The translations under genes were made by a program, and so were the position numbers. Positions 22,077 through 31,781 of a stretch of DNA of 64,000 nt are shown piece by piece. The notes under the pieces were generated by a model that was not told the origin of the DNA, made no database searches, and worked only from the letters and a program-made list of their open reading frames with translations. Position 1 is the first letter of the stretch; every line of letters begins with the position of its first letter. The stretch comes from Anticarsia gemmatalis (lineage: Eukaryota > Arthropoda > Insecta > Lepidoptera > Erebidae), in assembly GCF_050436995.1 (NCBI RefSeq), contig NC_134758.1, positions 11,767,597-11,831,596 on the forward strand. The letters run 5' to 3'.

Positions 22077-22372
22077 TGATAGCCGAGTGGTTTAAGTTGA
22101 TATCTCCCACGTGGTCGCAGGTTCGAACCGGAAACAACAAACCAATGAATTCGGAGTTATGTGTGTATTAGAAATAATAATCACTTGCTCTAACGGTGAA
22201 GGAAAACATCGTGAGGAAACCTTGCATGCCTAAAAATTTGTTTAAAACATTTATTGAGGGCATGCAAAGTCCCCAACCCGCACTTGGCCAGCGTGGTGGA
22301 CTCAAAGCCTAACCCTTCCCCCTCGTTTGGAAGTAGACCCTTGCCCAGCAGTGGGACATTAAAAGGTTCATT
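22077..22372 (+). repeat. SINE family C, near full length
   Basis: Head TAGCCGAGTGGTTTAAGTTG and box B GCAGGTTCGAACCGG, body CTTGCTCTAACGGTGAAGG, AAACATCGTGAGGAAACC, CCGCACTTGGCCAGCGTGG, and 3' end CTTGCCCAGCAGTGGGAC. The tRNA-like head resembles leucine/serine-type tRNAs. The 3' half recurs without the head at several sites, suggesting it is shared with the LINE that mobilises the family. It ends 90 bp before the Helitron at 22462. Confidence 0.82.
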
Positions 22373-22461
22373 ATATTTTATTAAAAAGGCCATGAGAATA
22401 GGCGATTAGAAATAGTAACAAACTTTCTATAATGGTTCGAAATTATTGATCATGTCATAAA

Positions 22462-22712
22462 TCTATACTAATATTATAAAGCTGAAGAGTTTGTTTGTTT
22501 GTTTGAACGCGCTAATCTCAGGAACTACTGGTCCGATTTGAAAAATTCTTTCAGTGTTAGATAATCCATTTATTGAGGAAGGTTATAGGCTATAAATCAT
22601 CACGCTACTACCAATTTGAACAGAGTACCAGCGAAAAATGTTACAAAGACGGGGAAAATTTTGACCCATTCTCTCTTATGTGACGCAAGCGAAGTTGCGC
22701 GGGTCAGGTAGT
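22462..22712 (+). mobile_element. LEP1-like nonautonomous Helitron, copy 2
   Basis: Starts TCTATACTAATATTATAAAG, contains TTTGTTTGTTTG and GAACGCGCTAATCTCAGG, and ends with the hairpin CGCAA-GCGAAG-TTGCG followed by GGGTCAGGTAGT (canonical CTAG changed to GTAG). About 250 bp, no coding frame. Confidence 0.88.
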
Positions 22713-23217
22713 AAAATTATATTAATAATGTAAAAGCTGAATTTCATTTACCTCATCTATCTTTATTGACCTAGCATATTATTATAAGTATAGGCTGTTA
22801 AGTATATAAAAACTACGCCCAAATATATTTTTGAGTTAGTTATAAAGATAACTTAAAAAAGCCAATCACCGATTTTTTTTTTAAATCTTTGTTTGACAAA
22901 GGGGCTGGTTCAAACATGAACATGTAACCTCCAATCACTGATTTAAACCACTTCTTTAAACCGTAAAGAATTAAACCTTTCGAAACTTTCATACTTAACT
23001 TTCAGCCACAATCATCGATCTTGGTCACCGGCGCCTGCGCAGCTCGTAAAAAGCCACGTCCCGTTATCATTCATATGCAAACGCATTCAGACAGATCCGG
23101 GAATAAGGTTTTTGTTAAGAAACCTTTTGGTTCGTACGTTTTTTAAGGAAAGATTTTAATCTTGCAAGCTTGGATTTCGAAATTTGCATCGTTAAAATGG
23201 ACTTTTTAAAGAACCAA
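22713..23217. other. Unique DNA; CpG-richer block 22985-23105
   Basis: TCGATCTTGGTCACCGGCGC, CTGCGCAGCTCG and AGCCACGTCCCG stand out near 23010-23070; no repeat assignment. No gene. Confidence 0.4.
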
Positions 23218-23317
23218 TCGGGTTTCTGTAGTTTATCTATTCAATGGCGTTAAAACTGATACAAAAAAACGCTACTAAATAGATAAACTACCGCTAAATG
23301 TACCTCAGAAGCCGGGG
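23218..23317. mobile_element. Palindromic MITE P, copy 1 (shortened left arm)
   Basis: The right arm TAAACTACCGCTAAATG, TACCTCAGAAGCCGGGGG is complete; the left arm lacks the ACATTTAGCGG part (GGTTTCTGTAGTTTATC). The centre is a degenerate GCGTTAAAACTGATACA. No clean target duplication remains. Four better copies lie at 27635, 31061, 31663 and 42192. Confidence 0.75.
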
Positions 23318-24548
23318 GCTAGTAATGTGCTTTAGTTAACTAAAGAACTAGGAGCTAGTATTACAATTTAGAAGAATACTATGCATAAGCTGCTTGAAAC
23401 TATTTTTAGCGCTAGTTTCTACTGACTACAACTGAAATCCCTATTTTTTCCATTTTATTGTGCTCGAAGCACAAAAATCCTCAAAAAGTTTCTGGGCACA
23501 AACCGGCTACAAGTAAATAACACTATTCTTTAAAATAGTAATAAAAATAGACGTAAAAATGTGAATACTATAGGATAAATCAATTTAAAAGTACTTATAC
23601 TTTTTATGGCTGTTTTATTTTAAGACTAGGCCTTGTACGTCGCATTGTTTGTAAATCAAGCTTTCACAGTAATTCTGACAAATATTTATAAGGTAACCAT
23701 CTACTATTATCTTATTTTTTACGTCGCACAACTAAAGTAAATAATGCATGAGTCCGTTAATTTCTGTATAGTAATTATGCAACGCGAAAGATGTAAAGTT
23801 TTGCATAGTTATGCATATGCATGTAGCTATTGGACTTAGGCAGTATAAAATTAGTTTGTGCCTGTAGGTGTAGTTTTGCTAAAAATATTCTGTCTGGGCA
23901 TCGTTAAGAGATTAGACTAGGACAATCCTCAAAGGTCGAAACTGTCTTTTGTTTCCGCAAAAAACGAAATTACTTTCCGAGCATCCTAATACATTCAAGC
24001 GCGCTGAAAATGTTGTGAAATAAAGGCCTATCTTCCTTCTGGTTCCCAAAGAAGGTATTTATTTGCCCAGCAGTGGGGTAAAGTATGCATTATTTAACCC
24101 ACCTATGTTTTTGAACAGAGTTTTCCTAAGCTCGATATCATTCTTCATAACATACAAAACTCTCAAATAACCTCAAGAAAAGCGAAAAATAAATACGAAG
24201 TCATAAAAAAGCGAAAATCTAACGCTTCGTACTAAAAATAACCTCGTGTGATGTCTTCATTTTTGACGACATCAGATATGGCGGCCATAATTGTGATTAG
24301 ATCTGAACATATTTGTAATAAAGCGGTTTTATATCTCAACTGAGATTAATGTGAAGAGCTTTGATGTTTTTTTTCGCTTGCGGATTCTGTTTAATAGGTA
24401 CTGCTAATATGTTTATATGTGTGCTATGGATATAAATATGATTATACGTTTAATTTTATGTTGATGGAAATAAAAAATCATAAGTAATTCCTTCGAAAAA
24501 TTAACCCAGCATGCTCATTGACAACTAGTGGCCGATATCGGTCTGTGG
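23318..24548. other. AT-rich DNA; short SINE C remnant at 24022-24095
   Basis: AGGCCTATCTTCCTTCTGG and TTGCCCAGCAGTGGGGTA match the 3' end of SINE family C. Positions 24265-24300 hold ATGGCGGCCATAATTG, a symmetric YY1/Pho-like word. Otherwise nothing recognised. Confidence 0.45.
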
Positions 24549-24770
24549 ATTAAGCAATTGTAAGCACGGTCATTCGATATATATGTGATCGTGTTTAGGG
24601 TATTTGAACTGGGCGTCTCTGTGCTTCGGACGGCACGTAAAAAGTAGTACTGGTTGTTGCCTATGAAAATAGCAGTCGTTAAGCCACGTCAAACGCCTTC
24701 GGGCGGTTTAAACAATTTTGACACTAGGTTAACCACTAACCATACGTTAAGATAAAAAGTAAAAAAGATA
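24549..24770 (+). repeat. Non-LTR retroelement 3' tail, long copy 2
   Basis: GTATTTGAACTGGGCGTC, TCTGTGCTTCGGACGGCACG, TTAAGCCACGTCAAACGCC, TTTTGACACTAGGTTAACC follow the order of 18921-19133. The terminal AAG repeat has decayed to AAGATAAAAAGTAAAAAAG. Confidence 0.65.
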
Positions 24771-25033
24771 TATTGAACAGAAATGAACTCAAATAGTCGT
24801 CAAATCAATATGACCCGAGCCAGTAACATTTCCTAGTCTGTCTGACTAGGGTTAAGTAACCTACCGCGCAGACAGACGTATTCATTACTCTCATTAGACA
24901 ATACTGCATAAATTAGAGTGATATTACAAGTCCTATATCAGATACTTTAGTAGGTGGTCGAACTCTTTCACAACTCTACTCATTATTGACACAGCGAAAT
25001 AAAGATAAACTTATTCCTATTTAAAAAAAAAAA

Positions 25034-25228
25034 ACTCTCACACTAAAAATTGCTCTTGTCTCGACTTTTACAAACATACAAACTACGGACACAAAGTACA
25101 AACAGACCCGAAACAACTATTGGTGGATCACTAATATATTTGCTCCGTGTGGGAATCGAACTCACGACCTCTCGGCGCATTAGTAGTGGCGTGGTGACCA
25201 TCTTAACCACTGTGCCACGGAGGCCGTC
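25034..25228 (-). repeat. SINE family A, well-preserved full-length copy
   Basis: Minus strand: GGCCTCCGTGGCACAGTGG (box A region), GAGGTCGTGAGTTCGATTCC (box B), ACACGGAGCAAATATATTAG, ACTTTGTGTCCGTAG, TTTGTAAAAGTCGAGAC and a tail ending GTGTGAGAGTT plus A-run. This is the best reference for the family in the window. The head is also an intact match to the isolated head at 62192. Confidence 0.85.
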
Positions 25229-25619
25229 AAACGTATTAATTAAAACATTTTTTTTCTTAAAATTAGTAAATTATTTAATCACATTCATTTAGCTTGTCCC
25301 AAGGTTTCTTGTTTTGGATTAGCATAAAAAAATCAGGCCTGTCTTATTGGTCAAATATTATCAAGTGTTCTATAGACTTGAAGAAAAATCCTTGCAAAAA
25401 AATCATACCAATATTTTATCTATAATGAAAGTAATACAGATGCAACTAACTAATTTGAATTATAATAATTTATTCCTTTAAAATACCGTTCTACAGCACG
25501 CCAGTCAAGAACAAACATCAAGAATATCAATTCAAAAATCTCGGTCGTATCGTGGCGACATCAAAGGCATCGCGTAAAACATTCACTATCGGTCGATCTC
25601 ACACCGTTTACATAGTAAG
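25229..25619. other. AT-rich stretch without recognised feature
   Basis: No gene or repeat recognised. Confidence 0.5.
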
Positions 25620-25815
25620 TATGTCTGTCCATCTGTCTGTCTGTCTGTCTGTCTGTGTGACTGTATGTCCGTGTGTGTGTATGTCTATGTGTCTGTTTGT
25701 ATGTGTGTGTTTTTATGTATGTGTGTACGTGTATGTTCGTGTGTTTGTCTGTCTGTGTGTCTTGTGTGTTTGTGTGTCTGTGTCTGTGTGTCTGTGTGTT
25801 TGTATGTTTGTGTCC
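25620..25815 (+). repeat. Compound microsatellite (TGTC)n/(TG)n
   Basis: Runs of CTGTCTGTCTGTCTGTC pass into TGTG/TGTATG-type repeats over about 195 bases. Open frames across it on both strands encode low-complexity cysteine/valine or threonine/histidine repeats and are not genes. Confidence 0.92.
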
Positions 25816-26129
25816 AAGACGGTGACCGGTGCGTGGAGATAACGCTTAAATTACAGAAAACATGACAGTGCAATTTGTTATGGAGATCTCACTGGGGATA
25901 CGTGGATTGGTGAAGGGTGGAAAGGAATTCGATTCTAGATTTGTACGCAATGATTTTGTTGCTCTATTTTTTGTTGTTGATGTTTAACAAAACCATTCTT
26001 GCATTAATATTAATATCGTATTATTCGGTAACATAATGGATATATAATAATAATTGGCACATGAGGAATGCGAAACTTCACAGCCAAGAAAAAGAACTGC
26101 AACCAACTTCGATTACATTTCCAAGCTTT

Positions 26130-26207
26130 CTTTTTATAACTTTAAAACTTACTTCTCATTATGTACCTATGTATATAATGGGAAGTAAGCTTTAAAGTTA
26201 TAAAAAG
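26130..26207. repeat. Hairpin with 33-bp stem (two mismatches)
   Basis: Positions 26130-26162 pair with 26175-26207 except at two positions, around a 12-base centre (GTACCTATGTAT). The arms include TTTTTATAACTTTAAA. It is 28 bp upstream of a second, unrelated hairpin. Confidence 0.9.
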
Positions 26208-26235
26208 ATATAAAGTAAAGTAAGAAATAAGTTAT

Positions 26236-26300
26236 TTAAAGATTATTTTTGTGTCTTAAATGCCTAATGCCTATGCCTAAGACACAAAAATAATCTTTAA
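26236..26300. repeat. Hairpin with perfect 23-bp stem
   Basis: Positions 26236-26258 and 26278-26300 are exact reverse complements (arm core AAGATTATTTTTGTGTC). The 19-base loop is itself repetitive: AATGCC, TAATGCC, TATGCC. The sequence differs from the neighbouring hairpin at 26130. Confidence 0.92.
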
Positions 26301-27343
26301 ATTAAATTTTATACTAATATAATAAACTAAATCAGAATTACAACGTTTCTTATCCACCCTTTCAGACTCCTCACCAGACAGCCGGTTTCTAATTGCCGGG
26401 AGGTTCTTAATTGAATGTTATTGAATTAGGCCTGCGCCCGCGCACGACACACACTCAATAAATATGTAACCGATACTTTTACACTGATTTACTGATATAG
26501 GTTGTAGGAGATATGAGTTTGGAAATCTTTTGGTTGGCCGAGTGTATTTGAAGAAGGGTAATGTTTTCTACTTTAAAATGAGGATAATTAGGTTGTCCTG
26601 GATGAATAAGTTGCCTCTCTACTTATCATTATTATTGTCATTAGAATGCTCATTACTCACTAATTAAAAGTTTTCTTGAGTGATTGACTTGTATTTGTAT
26701 TGCTTATTAAATCGTTTGTGTACTAAAAAATGAATATTGACGAAAATAACAATGTTAGACATAATTCAGAACTTAATGAAAAAATGATTTTGATATATTC
26801 TACTTACGAAATAAAGAATCTGGTAGCTTTTAATTTTCAAAGAAGAAACATACCTGAAACAATAAAAAATACAAAAATTAGATTAAGATGAAACAAAAGA
26901 GAAACAGTATGGTAAGGATTATGCTCTCTGCTCATCACTTAATTTTTACTAAATAAATTACCCTCAAATAAACATTCAGTTATTCTTCAAATTAGTTTAA
27001 TTATTTACCATTTTTAAGTCAGTATATGTAACAGCACAGACCAAAACCATAACGCAAAATCACTCACATATCATTTCATTGCTTTCACCGTGCACAGCAC
27101 AGTTGAAACAATCCATTTATTTGGCTACACACTGACTATCGGCACAAACAATAATAACAGTCTGTGAAAACAACTGCTATTCGTTTGATACACGCCTTTT
27201 GCGGTGCGAATGGAAAATTGGAAACTGCGATTTGATTTGATATGTGTTTTGAAATTCCTGATCCACGCGGGTTCACTCGTATGCGTAGTGCCTACATGCA
27301 AAAAATGTAGGAATTTTGGGAATGCTTTTGAAAAAGTAGTAAA
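26301..27343. other. Unique DNA; CpG-richer block 26380-26460
   Basis: AATTGCCGGGAGGTTC and GCCTGCGCCCGCGCACGAC near 26393-26448 are the only GC-rich words. No gene. Confidence 0.45.
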
Positions 27344-27438
27344 AGGTACTTGGCCAGCGTGATCGTCGCAAGGCCTAACCTCTCCATCTGTGGATAGGAG
27401 ATCCTTGCCCAGCAGTGGGACAGTAACATGTTAAAGAA
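27344..27438 (+). repeat. SINE family C 3' fragment
   Basis: TACTTGGCCAGCGTGATCG, AAGGCCTAACCTCTCC and CCTTGCCCAGCAGTGGGAC match the last third of the family; head and central body are missing. Confidence 0.68.
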
Positions 27439-27634
27439 GGTTAATGTCGTCAAAATCTGTCCATACTTTTGCTGTGAAAGCAAAACTGACAGACAGATGA
27501 GTATTCGTTCTTACTTGCTTACGCATAGGGCTCTAATAGCATGCTATCGCGATATAAGAAGAACAATTTTTTTATTATATTGTACTCCGAATAACCTCCA
27601 TACACCTTCTTCAAATGTGGAACTTAATTTTTTA

Positions 27635-27751
27635 CCCCCGGTTTCTGAGGTACATTTAGCGGTAGTTTATCTATTCGATACCGTTTAAACTTATATAAAA
27701 AAACGCTATTCAATAGATAAACTACCGCTAAATGTACTCAGAAATCGGGGG
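27635..27751. mobile_element. Palindromic MITE P, copy 2
   Basis: Long terminal inverted repeats (CCCCCGGTTTCTGAGGTAC, then TTTAGCGGTAGTTTATC; mirrored TAAACTACCGCTAAATG) fill nearly the whole 117 bp, leaving a short AT centre. Flanks are TTA (27632-27634) and ATA (27752-27754), one base from a perfect TWA target duplication. Confidence 0.9.
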
Positions 27752-27754
27752 ATA

Positions 27755-29987
27755 GAGATTACATTTCAGTAAAGTTACTATAACTAACGCTCTTTATAAC
27801 AAACTCCATTTTATTCCACCTAACAGTGGAACGTAACAGTTGGACAAAAGTTGGCAAACTATTAAATCCAGTGGAAAGGGCTAACAGGAATTCACAGACG
27901 AAACTCCAGGAATCAGGATATCCAATCCTATATTCTCCTACTTTTAATACTGTTAGGATACTCCCAGCTTTTAGAGATCCGCGTTTTGTAGGGTCCTTTT
28001 TTAAATATATTTTATCATAATATTACGAATAGCATTGGTCTATCTGTATAAATCGCATTTTTTTTATTGATTGATAGTCATACTTTACACTGATATTAAT
28101 TTCAGGTGCCGAATCTAGTTAAAGAGCTTTCTTGACTGTCAAAGACTGTTTAAAACTCTGGCGTTGATAGTATTTAAACATATTTTTTATTTACAATCGT
28201 CAGCTGACCATTAAAAAGAAATAATTTGAGCACGTGTTGCCTTTTACTCTGCCTATCTTTATGGGAACTAAGCGTGACTTTATGTGAGTACATAGCTATT
28301 ACTACGGTCTGAATTTAGTCATGTCAGTTGTAAGTTTAAGAGTTATGTGCTACGGAATCCAGAACCAATGAAACCAACTAGCATTTCTGCAAATTTTTGG
28401 TTTTATTCGTCCACAGCGGCGAGCGGCCGGACGGATTCGAACCCACGACTTTGATTGGTAACTGAATAGGTTTGGCTGTCCTACTCCTTGTTTTGTTCCG
28501 CCGGGGAGAGGCACTAAATGTTTATTAAATTCAACATGGCCTCTTGCAGGTTTTGTTGCGTTTACAAAGGGTTTTGTAAGTGATATTGGATTTTTAGTTT
28601 TCGATATTTGATATTCAATTGCCTTTAAATGGTTTGGAAGGGAAACAATATTTTGTGTGTACGTTTCGACGTATTTGTTGCTGTTAATATAAGGTTTTTT
28701 TATGGTGGTCAATGGTCATAACACTTCCGTTACAATCTGGATCATAATCTTACAAAAAAAATAGGATTGTTAGAATTTTATAATCATTGAACCATATTTA
28801 GCGGATTAAAAATAACTATTTTTTTATGGTTTCAAAAACATTTACTTCAATATTACATACCAGAGAGTTCTTAAAGGCAAGAAAAATGTAAGGTTAGGAC
28901 ACGTTTTCACTTCCAGGCGACACATAAATTTTAAATTAATTTGGATAATTTCTTTCAAAATTAATTCTCCAAGCAATACACCTTTCCAATAAACCTTATC
29001 TCCACTCATTAAACAATAAATTACCCAAAATTTCACCTCATTAAAACATTATCTGAACGGGATCTCATCAGGCGTGCTTCAGTGCCGAGGCTCGTAAAAT
29101 CATAATTTCCGATAACAGACCATCGAAGTGCATTCAACGCATTAATATTCCGGTCGTTACGCACATTGTCCGACACTTAATAACGGACAATTCGTGTAAT
29201 TACCGGTCATGGTGGTGAATACAGATTTAAGAGTGTTTTTTGGTTCACGCCCTAAAGTTTGTAATGAGGTTGTGTGTTTCAGTTAAGAAATACTTTGGTT
29301 ACATTTAAATACGGTTATAAGCTATTGTTATGTAATCGTGATAGTCGTCAGTATATTCCTATCCTTTCTGGCAAAGGATTAACTTCAAAATTCCTTAATT
29401 TGCAATAGTTTAGTTTTCTTAAGTTATATGTGTGCGCACACATTACTTTATTTTTCACTTGTGAGGAGAAATCAGATATCATATAACATACTCGTAGAAG
29501 TAAACAATTCTGGCTTAAAGAAATCTTAATATGAGTGTATTTAAAAAAAAAAAACTTATTTGGGACAATAAATTATTTACAATGATTAACAATTCATAAT
29601 TTATGAACAACAGAAACGATAAAAAAGTAGCCCCTAGACTAGATTTTTGAAGTTTCACAATATTGTACCCTAATAGGGAACCAAACTTCAGTACCATCAT
29701 TCTTTAGCGCTGAATTACCTAAATATATAACTCTTACTGCCTTGAAATTAAATAAATAAGTGCCTAAAATATAAGTGCAATAAATTTAGGTTAAAACGTT
29801 CCCTCGCAATTAATTGCCAGTCCTAAAATATACGCCGCTAATAAACCACTTGACCGATTTTACTAAAAGCTGGAAATTCTCACCAAAACTGCCTAGGCTA
29901 CTGGCTGAATATATTTATGAATTTCAGAGTTTCACTGTATTTTACTTTTAAAGCTGAAGACTAGAAGTATATAAATATAAATAAATA
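27755..29987. other. AT-rich DNA with two weak repeat pieces
   Basis: 28243-28288 (TGCCTATCTTTATGGGAAC, AAGCGTGACTTTATGTG) is a short repeat R piece. 28375-28520 (minus strand) contains a box-B-like GGGTTCGAATCCGTCCGG and may be a SINE head, but box A is poor. The 120-codon minus frame at 28350-28712 spans this and shows no domain. 29050-29215 is CpG-richer and non-repetitive. Confidence 0.4.
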
Positions 29988-30241
29988 TTATTGGACAACT
30001 CACACATGGTCATTTGATTCCAAACTAAGCAGAGCTTGTACTATGGTAACCAAATAACTGATAAACATACTTATATACTTCTAAATACATACTTATATAG
30101 ATACATTAACATCCAGGCTCAGAACAAATACTCGTGCTCATCACACAAAGATTTGTTCCGGATGGGATTCGAACCCACCACACGCGGCGCTACGGTTGTT
30201 GCGGCGAGGTGACCGCTTAAACCACTGCGCCAAACGTACAG
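29988..30241 (-). repeat. SINE family B, full-length copy
   Basis: Minus strand: TTTGGCGCAGTGGTTTAAGC (box A region), GTGGTGGGTTCGAATCCC (box B), then GGAACAAATCTTTGTGTG, GAGCACGAGTATTTGTTC and a tail ending AGTTGTCC. Flanking AAATA...ATATTATT sequence on both sides may be a target duplication. The copy at 35627 differs at only about seven positions. Confidence 0.87.
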
Positions 30242-30354
30242 TTAAATATAAATATTATTATAGACTCACCCCTTATTGCATTTAACTAGAGGTATGGCGA
30301 AATGTGGGTTTATTTTATACGCCTCTGCCTACAAGTTCGGATATAGCAGGCGTG

Positions 30355-30530
30355 ATATTATTAATATAATATTATTATAATTGTAAGTTTGTCTGTCTTT
30401 TAAGCTTCTACAACTCTCAAACGCGAAACATATTATCATGATATTTGGCTCCGAGACATTAGAAAATCAGCACTTAAACACCTGAAATAACGAAACCTTT
30501 TACGTGAGCGAAGTTGCGCAGGTCATCTAG
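30355..30530 (+). mobile_element. Helitron-like 3' end, diverged family
   Basis: TAAGTTTGTCTGTC, a diverged body, then ACGTGAGCGAAGTTGCGC and AGGTCATCTAG followed by T. The final CTAG-T and GCGAAGTTGCGC agree with LEP1-type 3' ends while the body does not. The 5' boundary is approximate. Confidence 0.55.
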
Positions 30531-30531
30531 T

Positions 30532-31060
30532 GCATAAAATGTTCATAAATATAGTAAAAGGCAGTGGAGTGGGGTCGAGTCAAGTAAAATCACTCAAATA
30601 AAATGTGTGTATGTAATAAGAATATTTGTTAAAATATAATTTTAGTACGATTTTATTTCAGTGCTCGTTCTGACAGTAAATATAATTCGATAACTATTGC
30701 ATATATATTTACTGGCGTACATATTGTACTATATTTGTATGAAACGTGCATGATGTGTTGTGACGGTGGACATTCTACCTGTCATTATCGTTACCGCTAC
30801 CAGCTACGCGGAGTAATGGACTGGTACAAGGCAGGGGAGATCGCGATTTAATAGAATATTGATGGATGTATTTAATGGAAGCAATTTTTTTACATCAAAT
30901 CTACTGGTGATAGCTAGGCGGAAAGTTGAGTAAAATAAGAGGCAAATGCAAGCATATGAATTTTCCGAACAGGTAAAAAAAAAATGCTGTCTCAGTTATA
31001 GTATCAAACCTTAACGCCATTAATACCGAGCACATGCACAGTAAATAAGTACAATAGTAA
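30532..31060. other. AT-rich stretch without recognised feature
   Basis: No gene or repeat recognised. Confidence 0.5.
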
Positions 31061-31181
31061 CCCCCTGGTTTTTGAGGTACCTACTAGTGGTAGTATCTCT
31101 ATAGCAATAGCGTTTAAGCTGATATAAAAATGACAGTTAGAATACATAAACTACCGCTACATGTGTCTCAAAAACCGGGCA
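31061..31181. mobile_element. Palindromic MITE P, copy 3 (diverged)
   Basis: CCCCCTGGTTTTTGAGGTAC at the left and CTCAAAAACCGGGC at the right pair with several mismatches. It is flanked by TAA on both sides (31058-31060 and 31182-31184), a perfect TWA target duplication. Confidence 0.86.
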
Positions 31182-31184
31182 TAA

Positions 31185-31340
31185 GTTTGTTAACGCTTTA
31201 ATCTATATTAAGCTCCTCAACCGAAATAATCGCTCTTTCCCTCGCCTTCACTCATCACTTACACCTTTTCATATAAAATCGTTGACAGTATGACAAATTA
31301 ATACGTGGAGTCGCGCGTGCGGCGCATTAGCGACGCTGCC
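31185..31340. other. Spacer with CpG-rich end
   Basis: Ends in GGAGTCGCGCGTGCGGCGC, leading into the decamer repeat. No gene. Confidence 0.4.
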
Positions 31341-31402
31341 ACTACCACTAGCTACCATTAGCTATCACTAGCTACCACTAGCTACCACTAGCGACAACAA
31401 GC
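31341..31402. repeat. 10-bp tandem repeat, about six units
   Basis: Decamers ACTACCACTA, GCTACCATTA, GCTATCACTA, GCTACCACTA, GCTACCACTA, GCGACAACAA follow in perfect 10-base register, ending in GCTATC. CpG-rich non-repetitive DNA flanks both sides (31300-31340 and 31402-31445). Confidence 0.88.
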
Positions 31403-31662
31403 TATCCGCGATCGACCGGCCACTGCCCTACTCGCGCGTTCAACGTGCCACTTTCAACGGAATTCGGGAATACATTCATTAATATATGGTTAATGCTTTT
31501 AGTGAAGGTAGCCATGATGTTTACGGCTATAAATAGTTGGTGTGTGACAATTATATTTATACTAGAAGAAAGAACTCTTACCTTAAAGATAGTATGAGAA
31601 TTTTGCTAGTTTTAATCAAACTTTGTAACTTTTGAGTAAAGAATAGTTTTTTGAGTCACTAA

Positions 31663-31778
31663 TGCCCGGTTTTTGAGTACATTTAGCGGTAGTTTATCTA
31701 TTCAATAACGTTTTTTATATGAGTTTATGCGCTATTGAATAGATAAACTACCGCTAGATGTTCCTCTGAAACGGGGGG
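31663..31778. mobile_element. Palindromic MITE P, copy 4
   Basis: TGCCCGGTTTTTGAGTACAT at the left, ACTACCGCTAGATG and a GGGGGG end at the right. TAA flanks both sides (31660-31662, 31779-31781). It lies only about 480 bp from copy 3 in an independent target. Confidence 0.92.
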
Positions 31779-31781
31779 TAA

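Noticed and set aside
25620..25815. Tandem array as a CRISPR-like structure
   Set aside because: Simple sequence only, with no regular repeat-spacer pattern; the window is eukaryotic in character.
25552..25842. Open frames on both strands rich in Cys/Val or Thr/His
   Set aside because: They are translations of the TGTC/TG microsatellite.
28090..28140. Acceptor-like ATTAATTTCAG at 28095-28105 followed by a short open stretch
   Set aside because: The frame closes after about nine codons and no donor or coding texture follows.
28350..28712. 120-codon minus-strand open frame
   Set aside because: It crosses a possible SINE-head-like segment and otherwise has no recognisable domain.
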